Below, piece after piece: positions 24,847 to 32,659 of a stretch of 57,253 nucleotides of DNA (its first letter is position 1; the number at the start of each line of letters is the position of its first letter). The position numbers and the translations under genes are program-made. The notes beneath the pieces are model-generated. The model ran no database searches and had not been told where the DNA came from. It saw only the letters and a list, made by a program, of their open reading frames with translations. This DNA is from Epilithonimonas hominis (GTDB lineage Bacteria; Bacteroidota; Bacteroidia; Flavobacteriales; Weeksellaceae), in contig NZ_RJTU01000035.1 of the NCBI RefSeq assembly GCF_003730015.1, forward strand, positions 1 through 57,253. Direction: 5' to 3'.

Positions 24847-26634
24847 TTATTTCTTTTTGTTTCTAGCTTGCTCTTGCAATTTTTGCTGCTCTTGCGCTTT
24901 CTCCATCATTTCTCTCATTCTTTTCTGGAAAGTTCCTTCTTTCTTAGGTTCTTTCTTTTTGTTTTCCTGAATCTGAGCGTGGATTTTCTTCTCATCCAAG
25001 ATGAAATATTTAATCACCAAGATTATTACAATGTTAATCGCATTGGATACGAAATAATACCAAGATAAACCTGACGCAGAACTGTTCAGGAAGAACAAGA
25101 ACGTGATTGGGAAGATGTACATCAAGACTTTCATATTCGGCATTCCTTCTTGTTGCGGCTGCTGAATGTTACCTGAAGTCATAATCGTATAAATCAAAAT
25201 CACAACGGTACAAGCCAAAGCAAATACACTCAGGTGATTTCCTAACAAAGGAATGTTGGTTCCCCAACTGATGATATCGTCATAAGCTGTCAAATCGGGA
25301 ACGAACCAGAAGCTTTTCCCTCTAAGGTCGAGCATATTCGGGAAGAAACGGAATAGTGCGTAGAACAACGGAATCTGCACCAAAGCCGGTAAACAACCCG
25401 CCATTTGATTCACGCCGGCCTTTCGATAAACCGCCATTGTTTCCTGCTGTTTTTTCATCGGGTCCGCATCCTTGAATTTGGCATTCACCTCATCAATCTC
25501 AGGACGAATCACCTTCATCATTGCACTTAGCTTGTGCTGTTTGAACATTACCGGAGACAAAATCAATTTTACAATAATCGTCATCCAGAAGATTGCCCAA
25601 CCTGCTGCAATTCCCCATCCCGAAATCAAGTTATACAACGGAATGAAAACATATCTGTTCAATGAGCCGATGAATGACCAACCAAGCGGAAGAATCTCAT
25701 CAAAGTTTTTGTCATAAGACTTCAATAACTCGATGTCCAAAGGCATAAAGTACCAAGTGAACTCTTGATTCAACTCATTTCCCGCCAAGTTGACTTGACC
25801 ATCATAGTTGAATTTCTTCAAATATTCACCTTCAGGAATAGCTTCCTGAAAACCTTTTGATTTTGTGAATCCATTTTTAGCTTCGATAACCGCTGCGAAG
25901 AACTGTTGCTTGATACCAATCCAGTTCAGCGTTTCGTCCGGCTCATCCATATCAGAACGAGCGTCGTAATCATAGTCTTTATAATTGTTGAATGCATAAG
26001 AAAACTCGGTGTGAGTCTCTTCCTGCGAGCGTCCTTTTTCAGCACCTCTTACATTGTAATTCCAAACAAAATTAGCTTTTCCGTCATTCACGATGCTAGC
26101 CAAACCTTGCGTTTTAACTTGGAAATCTAATGTATATTTTGGCTTCAATGTATAAATGAATTGAATAACGGCATTCCCTACTTTTGAACTCAATGTCACA
26201 ACATTTCCTGCAACTTGTGGTACAAAGACCAAATCTTTGGTATTGAAAACCTTACCTGATTTATCTTTGAACTGAAAACCGTAACTCGCATTGTTGTTGC
26301 TAAAAAGGTACAATGGTTTTCCACCAAAGGCCTCGAATTTATTCAGTCTTACAGAACTCAATTGCCCACCAACACTAGAGAACTCAAGAGATAACTCATC
26401 ATTCTGAAGATTAACTTTCTGAACAGAATTAGGTGTTACCGTAGCTGCATTTAAGTTGGTTGCTGCAGGTTTAGATTTTGTAGTCTGCTCTGTTTTTTTA
26501 GCTTCCAGAGCTAACTTTTCTTGTTCGGCTTGTGCATTTCGGTTTTGGAAATAAAACATAAAACCGATAAGAATCATAGAAAAAATACCGAAGCTAATCA
26601 GTTGTTTTTTGTCTAATCCGTTGTTTTGTTGCAT
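24847..26634 (-). CDS. yidC: Membrane protein insertase YidC
   Basis: YidC inserts and folds inner membrane proteins, alone or with SecYEG. The 595-residue product begins MQQNNGLDKKQLISFGIFSM with the first helix at about 12-28, followed by the large periplasmic beta domain typical of Gram-negative YidC. The conserved core of five helices begins at WGIAAGWAIFWMTIIVKLIL (about 340), with MKVIRPEIDEVNAKFKDADP (C1 loop) and AGVNQMAGCLPALVQIPLFYALFRF (TM3 region; part). It ends with a very basic, Gln-rich tail (KRMREMMEKAQEQQKLQEQA), which may contact the ribosome. Length is a little above E. coli YidC (548). Confidence 0.96.
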   Translation of the reverse strand: MQQNNGLDKKQLISFGIFSMILIGFMFYFQNRNAQAEQEKLALEAKKTEQTTKSKPAATNLNAATVTPNSVQKVNLQNDELSLEFSSVGGQLSSVRLNKFEAFGGKPLYLFSNNNASYGFQFKDKSGKVFNTKDLVFVPQVAGNVVTLSSKVGNAVIQFIYTLKPKYTLDFQVKTQGLASIVNDGKANFVWNYNVRGAEKGRSQEETHTEFSYAFNNYKDYDYDARSDMDEPDETLNWIGIKQQFFAAVIEAKNGFTKSKGFQEAIPEGEYLKKFNYDGQVNLAGNELNQEFTWYFMPLDIELLKSYDKNFDEILPLGWSFIGSLNRYVFIPLYNLISGWGIAAGWAIFWMTIIVKLILSPVMFKQHKLSAMMKVIRPEIDEVNAKFKDADPMKKQQETMAVYRKAGVNQMAGCLPALVQIPLFYALFRFFPNMLDLRGKSFWFVPDLTAYDDIISWGTNIPLLGNHLSVFALACTVVILIYTIMTSGNIQQPQQEGMPNMKVLMYIFPITFLFFLNSSASGLSWYYFVSNAINIVIILVIKYFILDEKKIHAQIQENKKKEPKKEGTFQKRMREMMEKAQEQQKLQEQARNKKK

Positions 26635-26672
26635 TATAGAATTGAGTTTAAAGTTTAAGGTTTGAATTTTAA

Positions 26673-26700
26673 ATATCCTTCGACAAACTCAGGATGATAT
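26673..26700. repeat. Dispersed repeat, copy 3 (ATCCTTCGACAAACTCAGGAT)
   Basis: Bases 26673-26700 hold ATATCCTTCGACAAACTCAG then GATGATAT, the reverse complement of the copy at 8198 with few changes. It lies between pyrG and yidC. Confidence 0.7.
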
Positions 26701-26773
26701 TTTTATAGTTCAAAACCTACATCATTTTGGTCTGCAAAAATAGGTTTTATTTTTCAGATTCCGTTATAAAGAC

Positions 26774-26804
26774 GAATGGCTCAGAGAAATACTTTGAGCC
26801 ATTC
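26774..26804 (-). terminator. Hairpin after pyrG, likely terminator
   Basis: GAATGGCTCA (26774-26783) pairs perfectly with TGAGCCATTC (26795-26804), just after the pyrG stop codon. The minus-strand T-run behind it is weak, so it may be a 3'-end stabiliser as well. Confidence 0.6.
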
Positions 26805-26810
26805 ATTAAT

Positions 26811-28424
26811 TTATGATTTATTCTTAACCGTTGCGTTGATAAAAGCTTTGAAAAGTGGGTGCGGTGTAGCAACCGTACTCTTATATTCAGGATGATACTG
26901 GACACCAATGTAAAACGGGTGATCTTTCAGTTCCAAAGTTTCCACCAAATCCGTTTCTGGGTTCAGTCCGCTTGGGACTAAGCCTTTATCTTCAAAGTCA
27001 TTTTTGTAATCACTATTGAACTCATATCTGTGACGATGACGCTCTGAAATAGTTTTTGCACCATAAACCTCAGCTAATTTTGAACCTTGTTTCAAAGCAC
27101 ATTTCCAAGCGCCAAGACGCATTGTCCCTCCTTTTTCAACCACATTTTTCTGTTCTTCCATTAGAGAAATCACAGGGTCTGGTGTAGATGTATCAAACTC
27201 CATACTGTTGGCTTTTACTAAACCTAGAACATTTCTAGCGAATTCAATAGTCATAATCTGCATTCCTAGACAGATTCCCAACAATGGAACTTTGTTCTCT
27301 CTTGCATATTTCGCCGCCTGGATTTTACCTTCAATTCCTCTATCTCCGAAACCTGGAGCGACAAGGATTCCGTCAACGCCTTTTAATAGTTTTTCTGCAC
27401 CTTCAGTTTCGATATCACCACTGTAAACCCATCTTACATTGACTTCTGTTTCCAAATCTGCACCTGCGTGGATGAACGCTTCTGCAATAGATTTATAAGA
27501 ATCCTGAAGCGAAACATATTTCCCAACCAAAGCGATTTCTACACTTTTCTTAGGATTTTTATATTTCTTCAGAAATGATTTCCAGTCTTTCAGATTAACA
27601 TCTTTTCCCACCGGCAAATTCAGCTCTTTAAGAACCACTTCATCAAAATTTTGTTTTTGGAGATACAGAGGCACTTCATAAATGGTGTCCATATCAATAC
27701 ATTCAATCACATTATCCAATCCTACGTTGCAGAACTGTGCAAGTTTAGCGCGTAAATCTTTTGGAATGGAATGTTCAGTTCTGCAAACCAAAACATCCGC
27801 CTGAATCCCACTTTCCATCAATTGACGAACAGAATGTTGAGAAGGTTTTGTTTTCAGTTCCCCACTCGATGATAAATATGGCAATAATGTTAAATGGATA
27901 ACCATAGAATTGTTCTTGCCTAATTCCCATTGCAACTGGCGAACACTTTCTATGTAAGGAAGAGATTCTATATCACCGACTGTCCCTCCAATTTCTGTAA
28001 TAATGATGTCATAATCCTTTTTGGAAAGCATCTTTATTCTGCGTTTGATTTCGTTGGTAATGTGAGGAATAACTTGAACTGTTTTTCCAAGAAAATCACC
28101 TTTACGCTCCTTTTCAATAACGGTTTGGTAGATTTTTCCGGTTGTAACGTTGTTGTTTTGTGAGGTTGGAGAATCTAGGAATCGCTCATAATGTCCAAGA
28201 TCCAAGTCGGTTTCTGCACCGTCTTCGGTCACATAACATTCACCGTGTTCATAAGGATTAAGGGTTCCGGGATCAATGTTGATATAAGGGTCCAATTTCT
28301 GGATGGTAACTTTGAAACCGCGGGATTTTAGAAGAAGCCCCAAAGAAGCGGAAACAATACCTTTACCAAGTGACGATGTTACACCTCCTGTTACGAAGAT
28401 GTATTTCGTTTCTTTTTTACTCAT
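26811..28424 (-). CDS. pyrG: CTP synthase
   Basis: It makes CTP from UTP with ATP and glutamine. Starting at 28424 (MSKKETKYIFVTGGVTSSLG) gives 537 residues. The in-frame ATG at 28442 lies in the -7 box and is unlikely. The N-terminal synthetase domain has VTGGVTSSLGKGIVSASLGL and DPYINIDPGTLNPYEHGECY. The C-terminal class I glutaminase domain has the catalytic Cys in LLGICLGMQ and the His/Glu pair in GVQYHPEYKS. CTP feeds lipid and sugar nucleotide formation, including the cytidylyltransferase in this window. Everything is intact. Confidence 0.97.
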   Translation of the reverse strand: MSKKETKYIFVTGGVTSSLGKGIVSASLGLLLKSRGFKVTIQKLDPYINIDPGTLNPYEHGECYVTEDGAETDLDLGHYERFLDSPTSQNNNVTTGKIYQTVIEKERKGDFLGKTVQVIPHITNEIKRRIKMLSKKDYDIIITEIGGTVGDIESLPYIESVRQLQWELGKNNSMVIHLTLLPYLSSSGELKTKPSQHSVRQLMESGIQADVLVCRTEHSIPKDLRAKLAQFCNVGLDNVIECIDMDTIYEVPLYLQKQNFDEVVLKELNLPVGKDVNLKDWKSFLKKYKNPKKSVEIALVGKYVSLQDSYKSIAEAFIHAGADLETEVNVRWVYSGDIETEGAEKLLKGVDGILVAPGFGDRGIEGKIQAAKYARENKVPLLGICLGMQIMTIEFARNVLGLVKANSMEFDTSTPDPVISLMEEQKNVVEKGGTMRLGAWKCALKQGSKLAEVYGAKTISERHRHRYEFNSDYKNDFEDKGLVPSGLNPETDLVETLELKDHPFYIGVQYHPEYKSTVATPHPLFKAFINATVKNKS

Positions 28425-28439
28425 TAGATTAGGTTTGTG

Positions 28440-28471
28440 CAAAGTTAAAATATATTGTGATAACTCACAAA
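28440..28471 (-). promoter_or_regulatory. Promoter of pyrG (-33 TTTG and -7 TAACTTTG)
   Basis: On the minus strand TTTG (28471-28468), 20 bases of spacer and TAACTTTG (28447-28440) match the Bacteroidetes consensus. It implies a leader of roughly ten bases before the ATG at 28424 and excludes the ATG at 28442 as a start. Confidence 0.7.
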
Positions 28472-28490
28472 CATAGGATGATTCTTCATA

Positions 28491-28534
28491 TTGAAATTGA
28501 ATTTGCTAATTCATAAAAATTTTCAATTAGCTCA
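28491..28534. other. Imperfect hairpin in the pyrG / DUF1569 intergenic region
   Basis: TTGAAATTGAATTTGCTAAT (from 28491) and AATTAGCTCAATTTCA pair over most of their lengths. It lies between two divergent promoters, so it could be an operator or a spacer structure. Confidence 0.3.
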
Positions 28535-28582
28535 ATTTCATTTTATAATTTTAAAACGAAACGATTTAAGATCTTTTGTAAT

Positions 28583-28590
28583 TATCTTTG
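28583..28590 (+). promoter_or_regulatory. Candidate -7 box for DUF1569 gene
   Basis: TATCTTTG matches TAnnTTTG, 28 bases before the start codon at 28619. No good -33 box was found. Confidence 0.45.
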
Positions 28591-28618
28591 CTTATTCAAT
28601 TAATAATAGCAGCTATTT

Positions 28619-29074
28619 ATGAAGAACATATTTGATCAAAACGATACCATCCACCTAATCAAGAGAATCAATAGCCTAACGGAAGATTCATTTCCGAAAT
28701 GGGGAGTCATGTCGGTAGATAAAATGCTTGCTCACTGCAATGTAACCTACGAACTGATTTACGAACCGGAAAAGCATAAGAAACCGACCTTCGTTACAAA
28801 ATGGCTTCTAAAAACTTTCGTTAAGCCAAAAGTAACCAACGACATCTCTTACAAACCCAACCTTCCAACAGCTGCGATGTTTGTAATTACCGATTCAAAA
28901 AACTTTGAAGAAGAGAAAAAACGTTTGATAGGTTTTATTCAGAAAACTCAGCAACTGGGATCAGAAGCTTTCGAGGGAAAAGAAAGTTCCAACTTTGGGA
29001 AACTAACATCCAAAGAATGGAATAATATGATGGCAAAACATCTCGATCATCATCTGACTCAGTTTGGAGTCTAA
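28619..29074 (+). CDS. DUF1569 family protein (DinB-like fold)
   Basis: The 151-residue product matches the DUF1569 pattern, a DinB/YfiT-like four-helix bundle. The start MKNIFDQNDTIHLIKRINSL, the segment KWGVMSVDKMLAHCNVTYEL (a putative metal-binding His in MLAHC) and the end NMMAKHLDHHLTQFG (HLDHH, further His ligands) fit. DinB-fold proteins bind divalent metal and may act as thiol transferases or other enzymes; here function is unknown. It has no signal peptide. It appears to be transcribed alone from its own -7 box. Confidence 0.8.
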   Translation: MKNIFDQNDTIHLIKRINSLTEDSFPKWGVMSVDKMLAHCNVTYELIYEPEKHKKPTFVTKWLLKTFVKPKVTNDISYKPNLPTAAMFVITDSKNFEEEKKRLIGFIQKTQQLGSEAFEGKESSNFGKLTSKEWNNMMAKHLDHHLTQFGV

Positions 29075-29081
29075 TTTTTTT

Positions 29082-29163
29082 TGGGCAGCTTTTCCGTCTT
29101 CCGCTCCCGCTTTTTTGTTTTTTTCCAAAAACAAAAAGAGCTCCGCTCAAGCCGGGCTGCGCG
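29082..29163. repeat. Intergenic palindromic repeat with TTTTTGTTTTT arms
   Basis: CTTTTTTGTTTTT (29110-29122) pairs with AAAAACAAAAAG (29127-29138). The outer arms GGGCAGCTTTTCCGTCTTCC and CGCTCAAGCCGGGCTGCGC are partly complementary (GGGCAGC with GCTGC-type ends). It shares the T-run, G, T-run core with the element at 8268-8379. It lies between the DUF1569 and ene-reductase genes. Confidence 0.6.
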
Positions 29164-29247
29164 TTATTCATCGGTTACTTATAGTTATTATTAATTTTGG
29201 AAACCATTTCCAGTACAAAATATTTTAGTATTAAAACCAATATAAAA

Positions 29248-30312
29248 ATGAAACTTTTCACCCCGATAACATTTAGAAATGTACAACTAAAGAACAGAAT
29301 CGTGATGTCGCCAATGTGTATGTACTCTGCAGAAGATGGCGTAGCGAATGATTTCCATTTTGTCCATTACGGAAGCCGCGCACAAGGTGGCGTGGGATTA
29401 ATTGTCATAGAAGCAACTGGAGTGGAACCTCGCGGAAGAATCACAGACAAATGCCTGGGAATATGGAATGACGAACAAGCATCATCTCTGAAAAAAATCG
29501 TGGACTTCGTTCATCAGAATTCGGAAAGTAAAATCGGAATTCAACTAGCTCACGCCGGGAGAAAAGGTTCCGTTTCTGCTGCCACAAACAGGCAAATGAC
29601 TCTGGAAGAAGGCTGGCAAACCATTGCACCAAGCCCAATTCCTTTTCATCCATCAGAAAGAATACCGCACACGTTATCTGTTGAAGAAATAAAAACCCTT
29701 ACAGAAGATTTTCGCTTAGCCGCAAAAAGATCAGTAGATACCGGGTTTGATGTTGTAGAAATCCATGCGGCGCACGGTTATCTCATTCATCAATTTCTAT
29801 CGCCGTTGTCTAACACCAGAACTGACGAATATGGAGGTACATTTGAGAATAGAACAAGATTTTTGATGGGAATCGTAGATGCTGTAAATTCAGTATTGAC
29901 TGATGATCAGGCATTGTTTGTAAGGATTTCCGGAACCGAATATGCAGAAAACGGATGGGATATTGAAGACAGTGTGAAACTTTCCAGACTGCTTAAAAAT
30001 AATAATGTAGACCTTGTAGATGTTTCCAGCGGTGGGAATATCAATGGAGTGACTATGGAACTAAAACCTGGTTATCAGGTTCCATTGGCCGAAGCTATAA
30101 AAAAAGAGGCTGGTGCTAGTTCCGGCGCCGTAGGTCTCATTACCACAGCAGAACAGGCAGAAGCAATTTTGAATGATGGGCAGGCCGATTTAATCTTTCT
30201 GGCCAGAGAAATTCTTAGAAACCCTTATTTTAGCGTTCAAACCTCTTGGGAAAGTGGTGATGACTGTTTCTACCCTCATCAGTACTTGCGTGCAAAGCCC
30301 TCCAAATTTTAA
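29248..30312 (+). CDS. NADPH-dependent ene-reductase, YqjM/NamA-like (old yellow enzyme)
   Basis: It is an FMN enzyme that reduces activated C=C bonds with NAD(P)H. Starting at 29248 (MKLFTPITFRNVQLKNRIVM) gives 354 residues; the ATG at 29197 would add an unconserved 17. Features of the YqjM branch are visible: Cys24 in MSPMCMYS (a redox-tuning cysteine), the FMN-contact block IQLAHAGRKGS, the catalytic His pair region VEIHAAHGYLIHQFLSPLSN, RTDEYGGTFENRTRF, and the C-terminal FLAREILRNPYF. Physiological substrate is unknown. It ends at a strong terminator. Confidence 0.93.
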   Translation: MKLFTPITFRNVQLKNRIVMSPMCMYSAEDGVANDFHFVHYGSRAQGGVGLIVIEATGVEPRGRITDKCLGIWNDEQASSLKKIVDFVHQNSESKIGIQLAHAGRKGSVSAATNRQMTLEEGWQTIAPSPIPFHPSERIPHTLSVEEIKTLTEDFRLAAKRSVDTGFDVVEIHAAHGYLIHQFLSPLSNTRTDEYGGTFENRTRFLMGIVDAVNSVLTDDQALFVRISGTEYAENGWDIEDSVKLSRLLKNNNVDLVDVSSGGNINGVTMELKPGYQVPLAEAIKKEAGASSGAVGLITTAEQAEAILNDGQADLIFLAREILRNPYFSVQTSWESGDDCFYPHQYLRAKPSKF

Positions 30313-30314
30313 AA

Positions 30315-30350
30315 ATAAAAAAGCCAATCTTAGTGATTGGCTTTTTTTTG
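30315..30350. terminator. Bidirectional terminator between ene-reductase and rlpA-like gene
   Basis: AAGCCAATC (30321-30329) pairs with GATTGGCTT (30335-30343), with an A-run before and an eight-T run after. It serves the ene-reductase gene and, on the other strand, the RlpA-like gene. Confidence 0.88.
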
Positions 30351-30373
30351 TCATAATAAGATAATTTCTTTTT

Positions 30374-30742
30374 CTAATCTAGAATTTCATATTCTATTGC
30401 AATAGTTCCTTTTCTGATATCTGCAATAGTCTTGAAAGCTGCTTTTGAAAGATCAAAGGCTCTTGAAGAATGGTAAGGTCCTCTGTCATTCACTTTTACA
30501 ACTACACTTTTCCCGGAGATCAAGTTTGTGATCTTTACTAGTGTCCCGAAAGGAAGTGTTTTGTTTGCTGCAGTAAGGGATGCATTACTAAATACCTCAC
30601 CGCTTGCTGTTTTTTTACCATCGAATTTATCGTGGTAGTAAGATACAAAACTTGTATTCGCATCTGTGGCATAACTCTTGAAAGAGAAAATACCAAGTGT
30701 TGAAATCATCATTATGATTACGAGAAAGACTCTTTTCATCAT
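30374..30742 (-). CDS. RlpA-like double-psi beta-barrel secreted protein
   Basis: The 122-residue product has a signal peptide (MMKRVFLVIIMMISTLGIFS; cleavage near FKSYA) and one double-psi beta-barrel domain. The RlpA motifs are clear: SYYHDKFDGKKTASGEVFSN, LTAANKTLPFGTLVKITN and VKVNDRGPYHSSRAFDLSKA (with the Asp of DRGP and of FDLS). RlpA is a septal-ring lytic transglycosylase acting on naked glycan strands in proteobacteria; here it lacks the SPOR domain that would target it to the septum, so localisation may differ. A -7 box at 30772-30779 lies upstream. Confidence 0.9.
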   Translation of the reverse strand: MMKRVFLVIIMMISTLGIFSFKSYATDANTSFVSYYHDKFDGKKTASGEVFSNASLTAANKTLPFGTLVKITNLISGKSVVVKVNDRGPYHSSRAFDLSKAAFKTIADIRKGTIAIEYEILD

Positions 30743-30771
30743 GTTGAATTATTTTATTGGTTTTGACTCTG

Positions 30772-30779
30772 CAAAGATA
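30772..30779 (-). promoter_or_regulatory. Candidate -7 box for RlpA-like gene
   Basis: On the minus strand it reads TATCTTTG, 29 bases before the start codon. No convincing -33 box at the usual distance. Confidence 0.45.
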
Positions 30780-30799
30780 TCCCAAATTGACAGCTAACT

Positions 30800-31209
30800 T
30801 ATAATTTGACCATTTTGTGGACTTCAATCGAAGTATTAAACAAAGACAACCTTTGTAGAACTCCCTCTAAAAAAGGGATTACAAGAAATGTTAACAAATG
30901 TTAAATTAAATACTAAATTCTTAAAATTTTACAAAGTACAGGATGCGAATTATCATAATTAGATTATGATTATCAATAAGTTAATAAAACAATAAATGTT
31001 TATAAAATTAACTATATGGTAATTAAAATCAATAATTAGCAAAATATCTTAATTTAATACCATTTATCTCTATTTAATATTCAATAAATTAGTTGTAAAA
31101 TTATCAAATATTAATAAAGTTAGCTAAAATTAAATTCTAACGATATTTATAATCTATAAACAATTGCAATACAGCAAGTTGAGTTAAAAGACTCTTTTTT
31201 TTAACAGAA
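30800..31209. other. Gene-free, AT-rich stretch upstream of the rlpA-like gene
   Basis: I find no convincing coding frame here. Small hairpins are visible: ACAAAGacaacCTTTGT (about 30840) and TCCCtctaaaaaaGGGA, and GAGTtaaaagACTC followed by eight T near 31181. The rest is extremely AT-rich with no clear TAnnTTTG box. A small RNA gene is possible but not shown. Confidence 0.4.
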
Positions 31210-31239
31210 AAATAAAAAAAACCAGCTTGAAAGCTGGTT
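31210..31239 (-). terminator. Terminator of rimO
   Basis: ACCAGCTT (31221-31228) pairs with AAGCTGGT (31231-31238). On the minus strand a long T-rich run follows the stem. Confidence 0.85.
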
Positions 31240-31245
31240 ATCATT

Positions 31246-32547
31246 TTATACTAATTCTCCGATCAGATCATAATCTTCAGCAGAAGTAATTCTTACGTTT
31301 GCAAAGTCGCCAATAGAGATATAGACATCTTTTGCTGGCACCAATACGGTATTATCCACATCAGGAGAATCATACTCTGTTCTTCCTACAAAGTAATCAC
31401 CTTCTTTCCTGTCAAAAATACATTTAAAGACTTTGCCCACTTTCTCTTGATTTTTTTCCCAAGATATCTGCTGCTGTATTTCCATAATCTCCTCCACTCT
31501 TTTTTGCTTTATTTCATCTGGTATATTATCTTCTAAAACAAATGCAGTGGTATTCTCTTCGTGAGAATACGTAAAACATCCCAGTCTATCAAATCTTTGA
31601 TCCCTCACCCATTGCTTTAGCTCTTCAAATATGTCATCGGTCTCTCCAGGAAATCCAACGATAAGCGTAGTTCTGATTGCCATATCCGGAACTTTCTCGC
31701 GGAATTTATCCAGCAAAGCATTGGTTTTTTCAAAAGATGTACCTCTCTTCATTGCTTTCAGAAGATCTGTATTGATATGCTGAAGCGGGATATCTATATA
31801 ATTACAAATCTTTGGTTCAGTTTTTATAATGTCCAATACATCTTCTGGAAAACCTGAGGGAAAAGCATAATGAAGACGAATCCACTCAATACCTTCAACT
31901 TTTATTAGCTCCTGAAGTAATTCTCCTAATGCTCTTTTTTTATAGATGTCTAACCCATAAAAAGTAAGATCCTGAGCAATCAAAATCAATTCCTTAACAC
32001 CTTTTTTGGCTAATTTCTGAGCTTCCGTTACCAGTTTTTCAATAGGTGTGGAGATGTGGCCGCCCCTCATCAAAGGAATTGCACAAAAAGAACACGGTCT
32101 GTCGCAACCTTCGGAAATTTTTAGATAAGCATAGTGTTTCGGTGTGGTGGTCAATCTTTCTCCCACCAATTCGTGCTTGTAATCTGCACCCAGATGCTTC
32201 AAAAGAATCGGCAGATCCCTGGTTCCAAAGTATTGATCCACATCCGGAATTTCCCTTTCCAAATCTGGTTTATATCTTTCCGAAAGACAACCTGTTACAA
32301 AAACCTTCTCGACAATGCCCTGATTTTTAAGATCTACATATTCTAGAATGGTATTGATACTTTCTTCTTTAGCATTATCTATAAATCCGCATGTGTTGAT
32401 GACTACTACGTCTCCTTTTTCTTCATGAACCACATTTTTGCCACTGGCTTCCAGCTGACCCATTAGTACTTCAGAATCATAGACGTTTTTTGAACAGCCT
32501 AATGTTACGACATTAATTTTCTTTTTACCTACAGATTTGGTACGCAT
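31246..32547 (-). CDS. rimO: Ribosomal protein uS12 methylthiotransferase RimO
   Basis: RimO adds a methylthio group to the beta-carbon of Asp88/89 of ribosomal protein S12, as a radical SAM enzyme with two Fe-S clusters. The 433-residue product has the N-terminal UPF0004 domain with Cys18 (VTLGCSKNVYDSE) and further cluster cysteines (INTCGFIDNA, VTGCLSERY), the radical SAM CxxxCxxC in SEGCDRPCSFCAIPLMRGG at about residues 145-160, and a C-terminal TRAM domain (GKVFKCIFDRKEGDYFVGRT). The S-N-V near the first cysteine and the overall layout fit RimO rather than MiaB. It is complete and sits beside the polysaccharide locus. Confidence 0.95.
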   Translation of the reverse strand: MRTKSVGKKKINVVTLGCSKNVYDSEVLMGQLEASGKNVVHEEKGDVVVINTCGFIDNAKEESINTILEYVDLKNQGIVEKVFVTGCLSERYKPDLEREIPDVDQYFGTRDLPILLKHLGADYKHELVGERLTTTPKHYAYLKISEGCDRPCSFCAIPLMRGGHISTPIEKLVTEAQKLAKKGVKELILIAQDLTFYGLDIYKKRALGELLQELIKVEGIEWIRLHYAFPSGFPEDVLDIIKTEPKICNYIDIPLQHINTDLLKAMKRGTSFEKTNALLDKFREKVPDMAIRTTLIVGFPGETDDIFEELKQWVRDQRFDRLGCFTYSHEENTTAFVLEDNIPDEIKQKRVEEIMEIQQQISWEKNQEKVGKVFKCIFDRKEGDYFVGRTEYDSPDVDNTVLVPAKDVYISIGDFANVRITSAEDYDLIGELV

Positions 32548-32611
32548 CTTAATTATAATTTGATAAATGATAATTGAAAATCAGTGAGTAGATTTTCAAT
32601 TTTTAAGTTTG

Positions 32612-32619
32612 CAAATTTA
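32612..32619 (-). promoter_or_regulatory. Candidate -7 box for rimO
   Basis: On the minus strand it reads TAAATTTG, 64 bases before the rimO start, and follows the terminator of the upstream locus. A TTTTG on the minus strand 16 bases further upstream could be a close-spaced -33 box. Confidence 0.45.
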
Positions 32620-32621
32620 GT

Positions 32622-32659
32622 AATAAAAAAGGAATCAAAATTTGATTCCTTTTTTATTA
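32622..32659 (-). terminator. Terminator at the end of the polysaccharide locus
   Basis: A 38-base near-perfect palindrome: AATAAAAAAGGAATCAAA and its complement, centred at about 32640. It includes the stop codon of the WcaJ-type gene. T-runs exist on both strands. It closes the locus before rimO. Confidence 0.8.
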
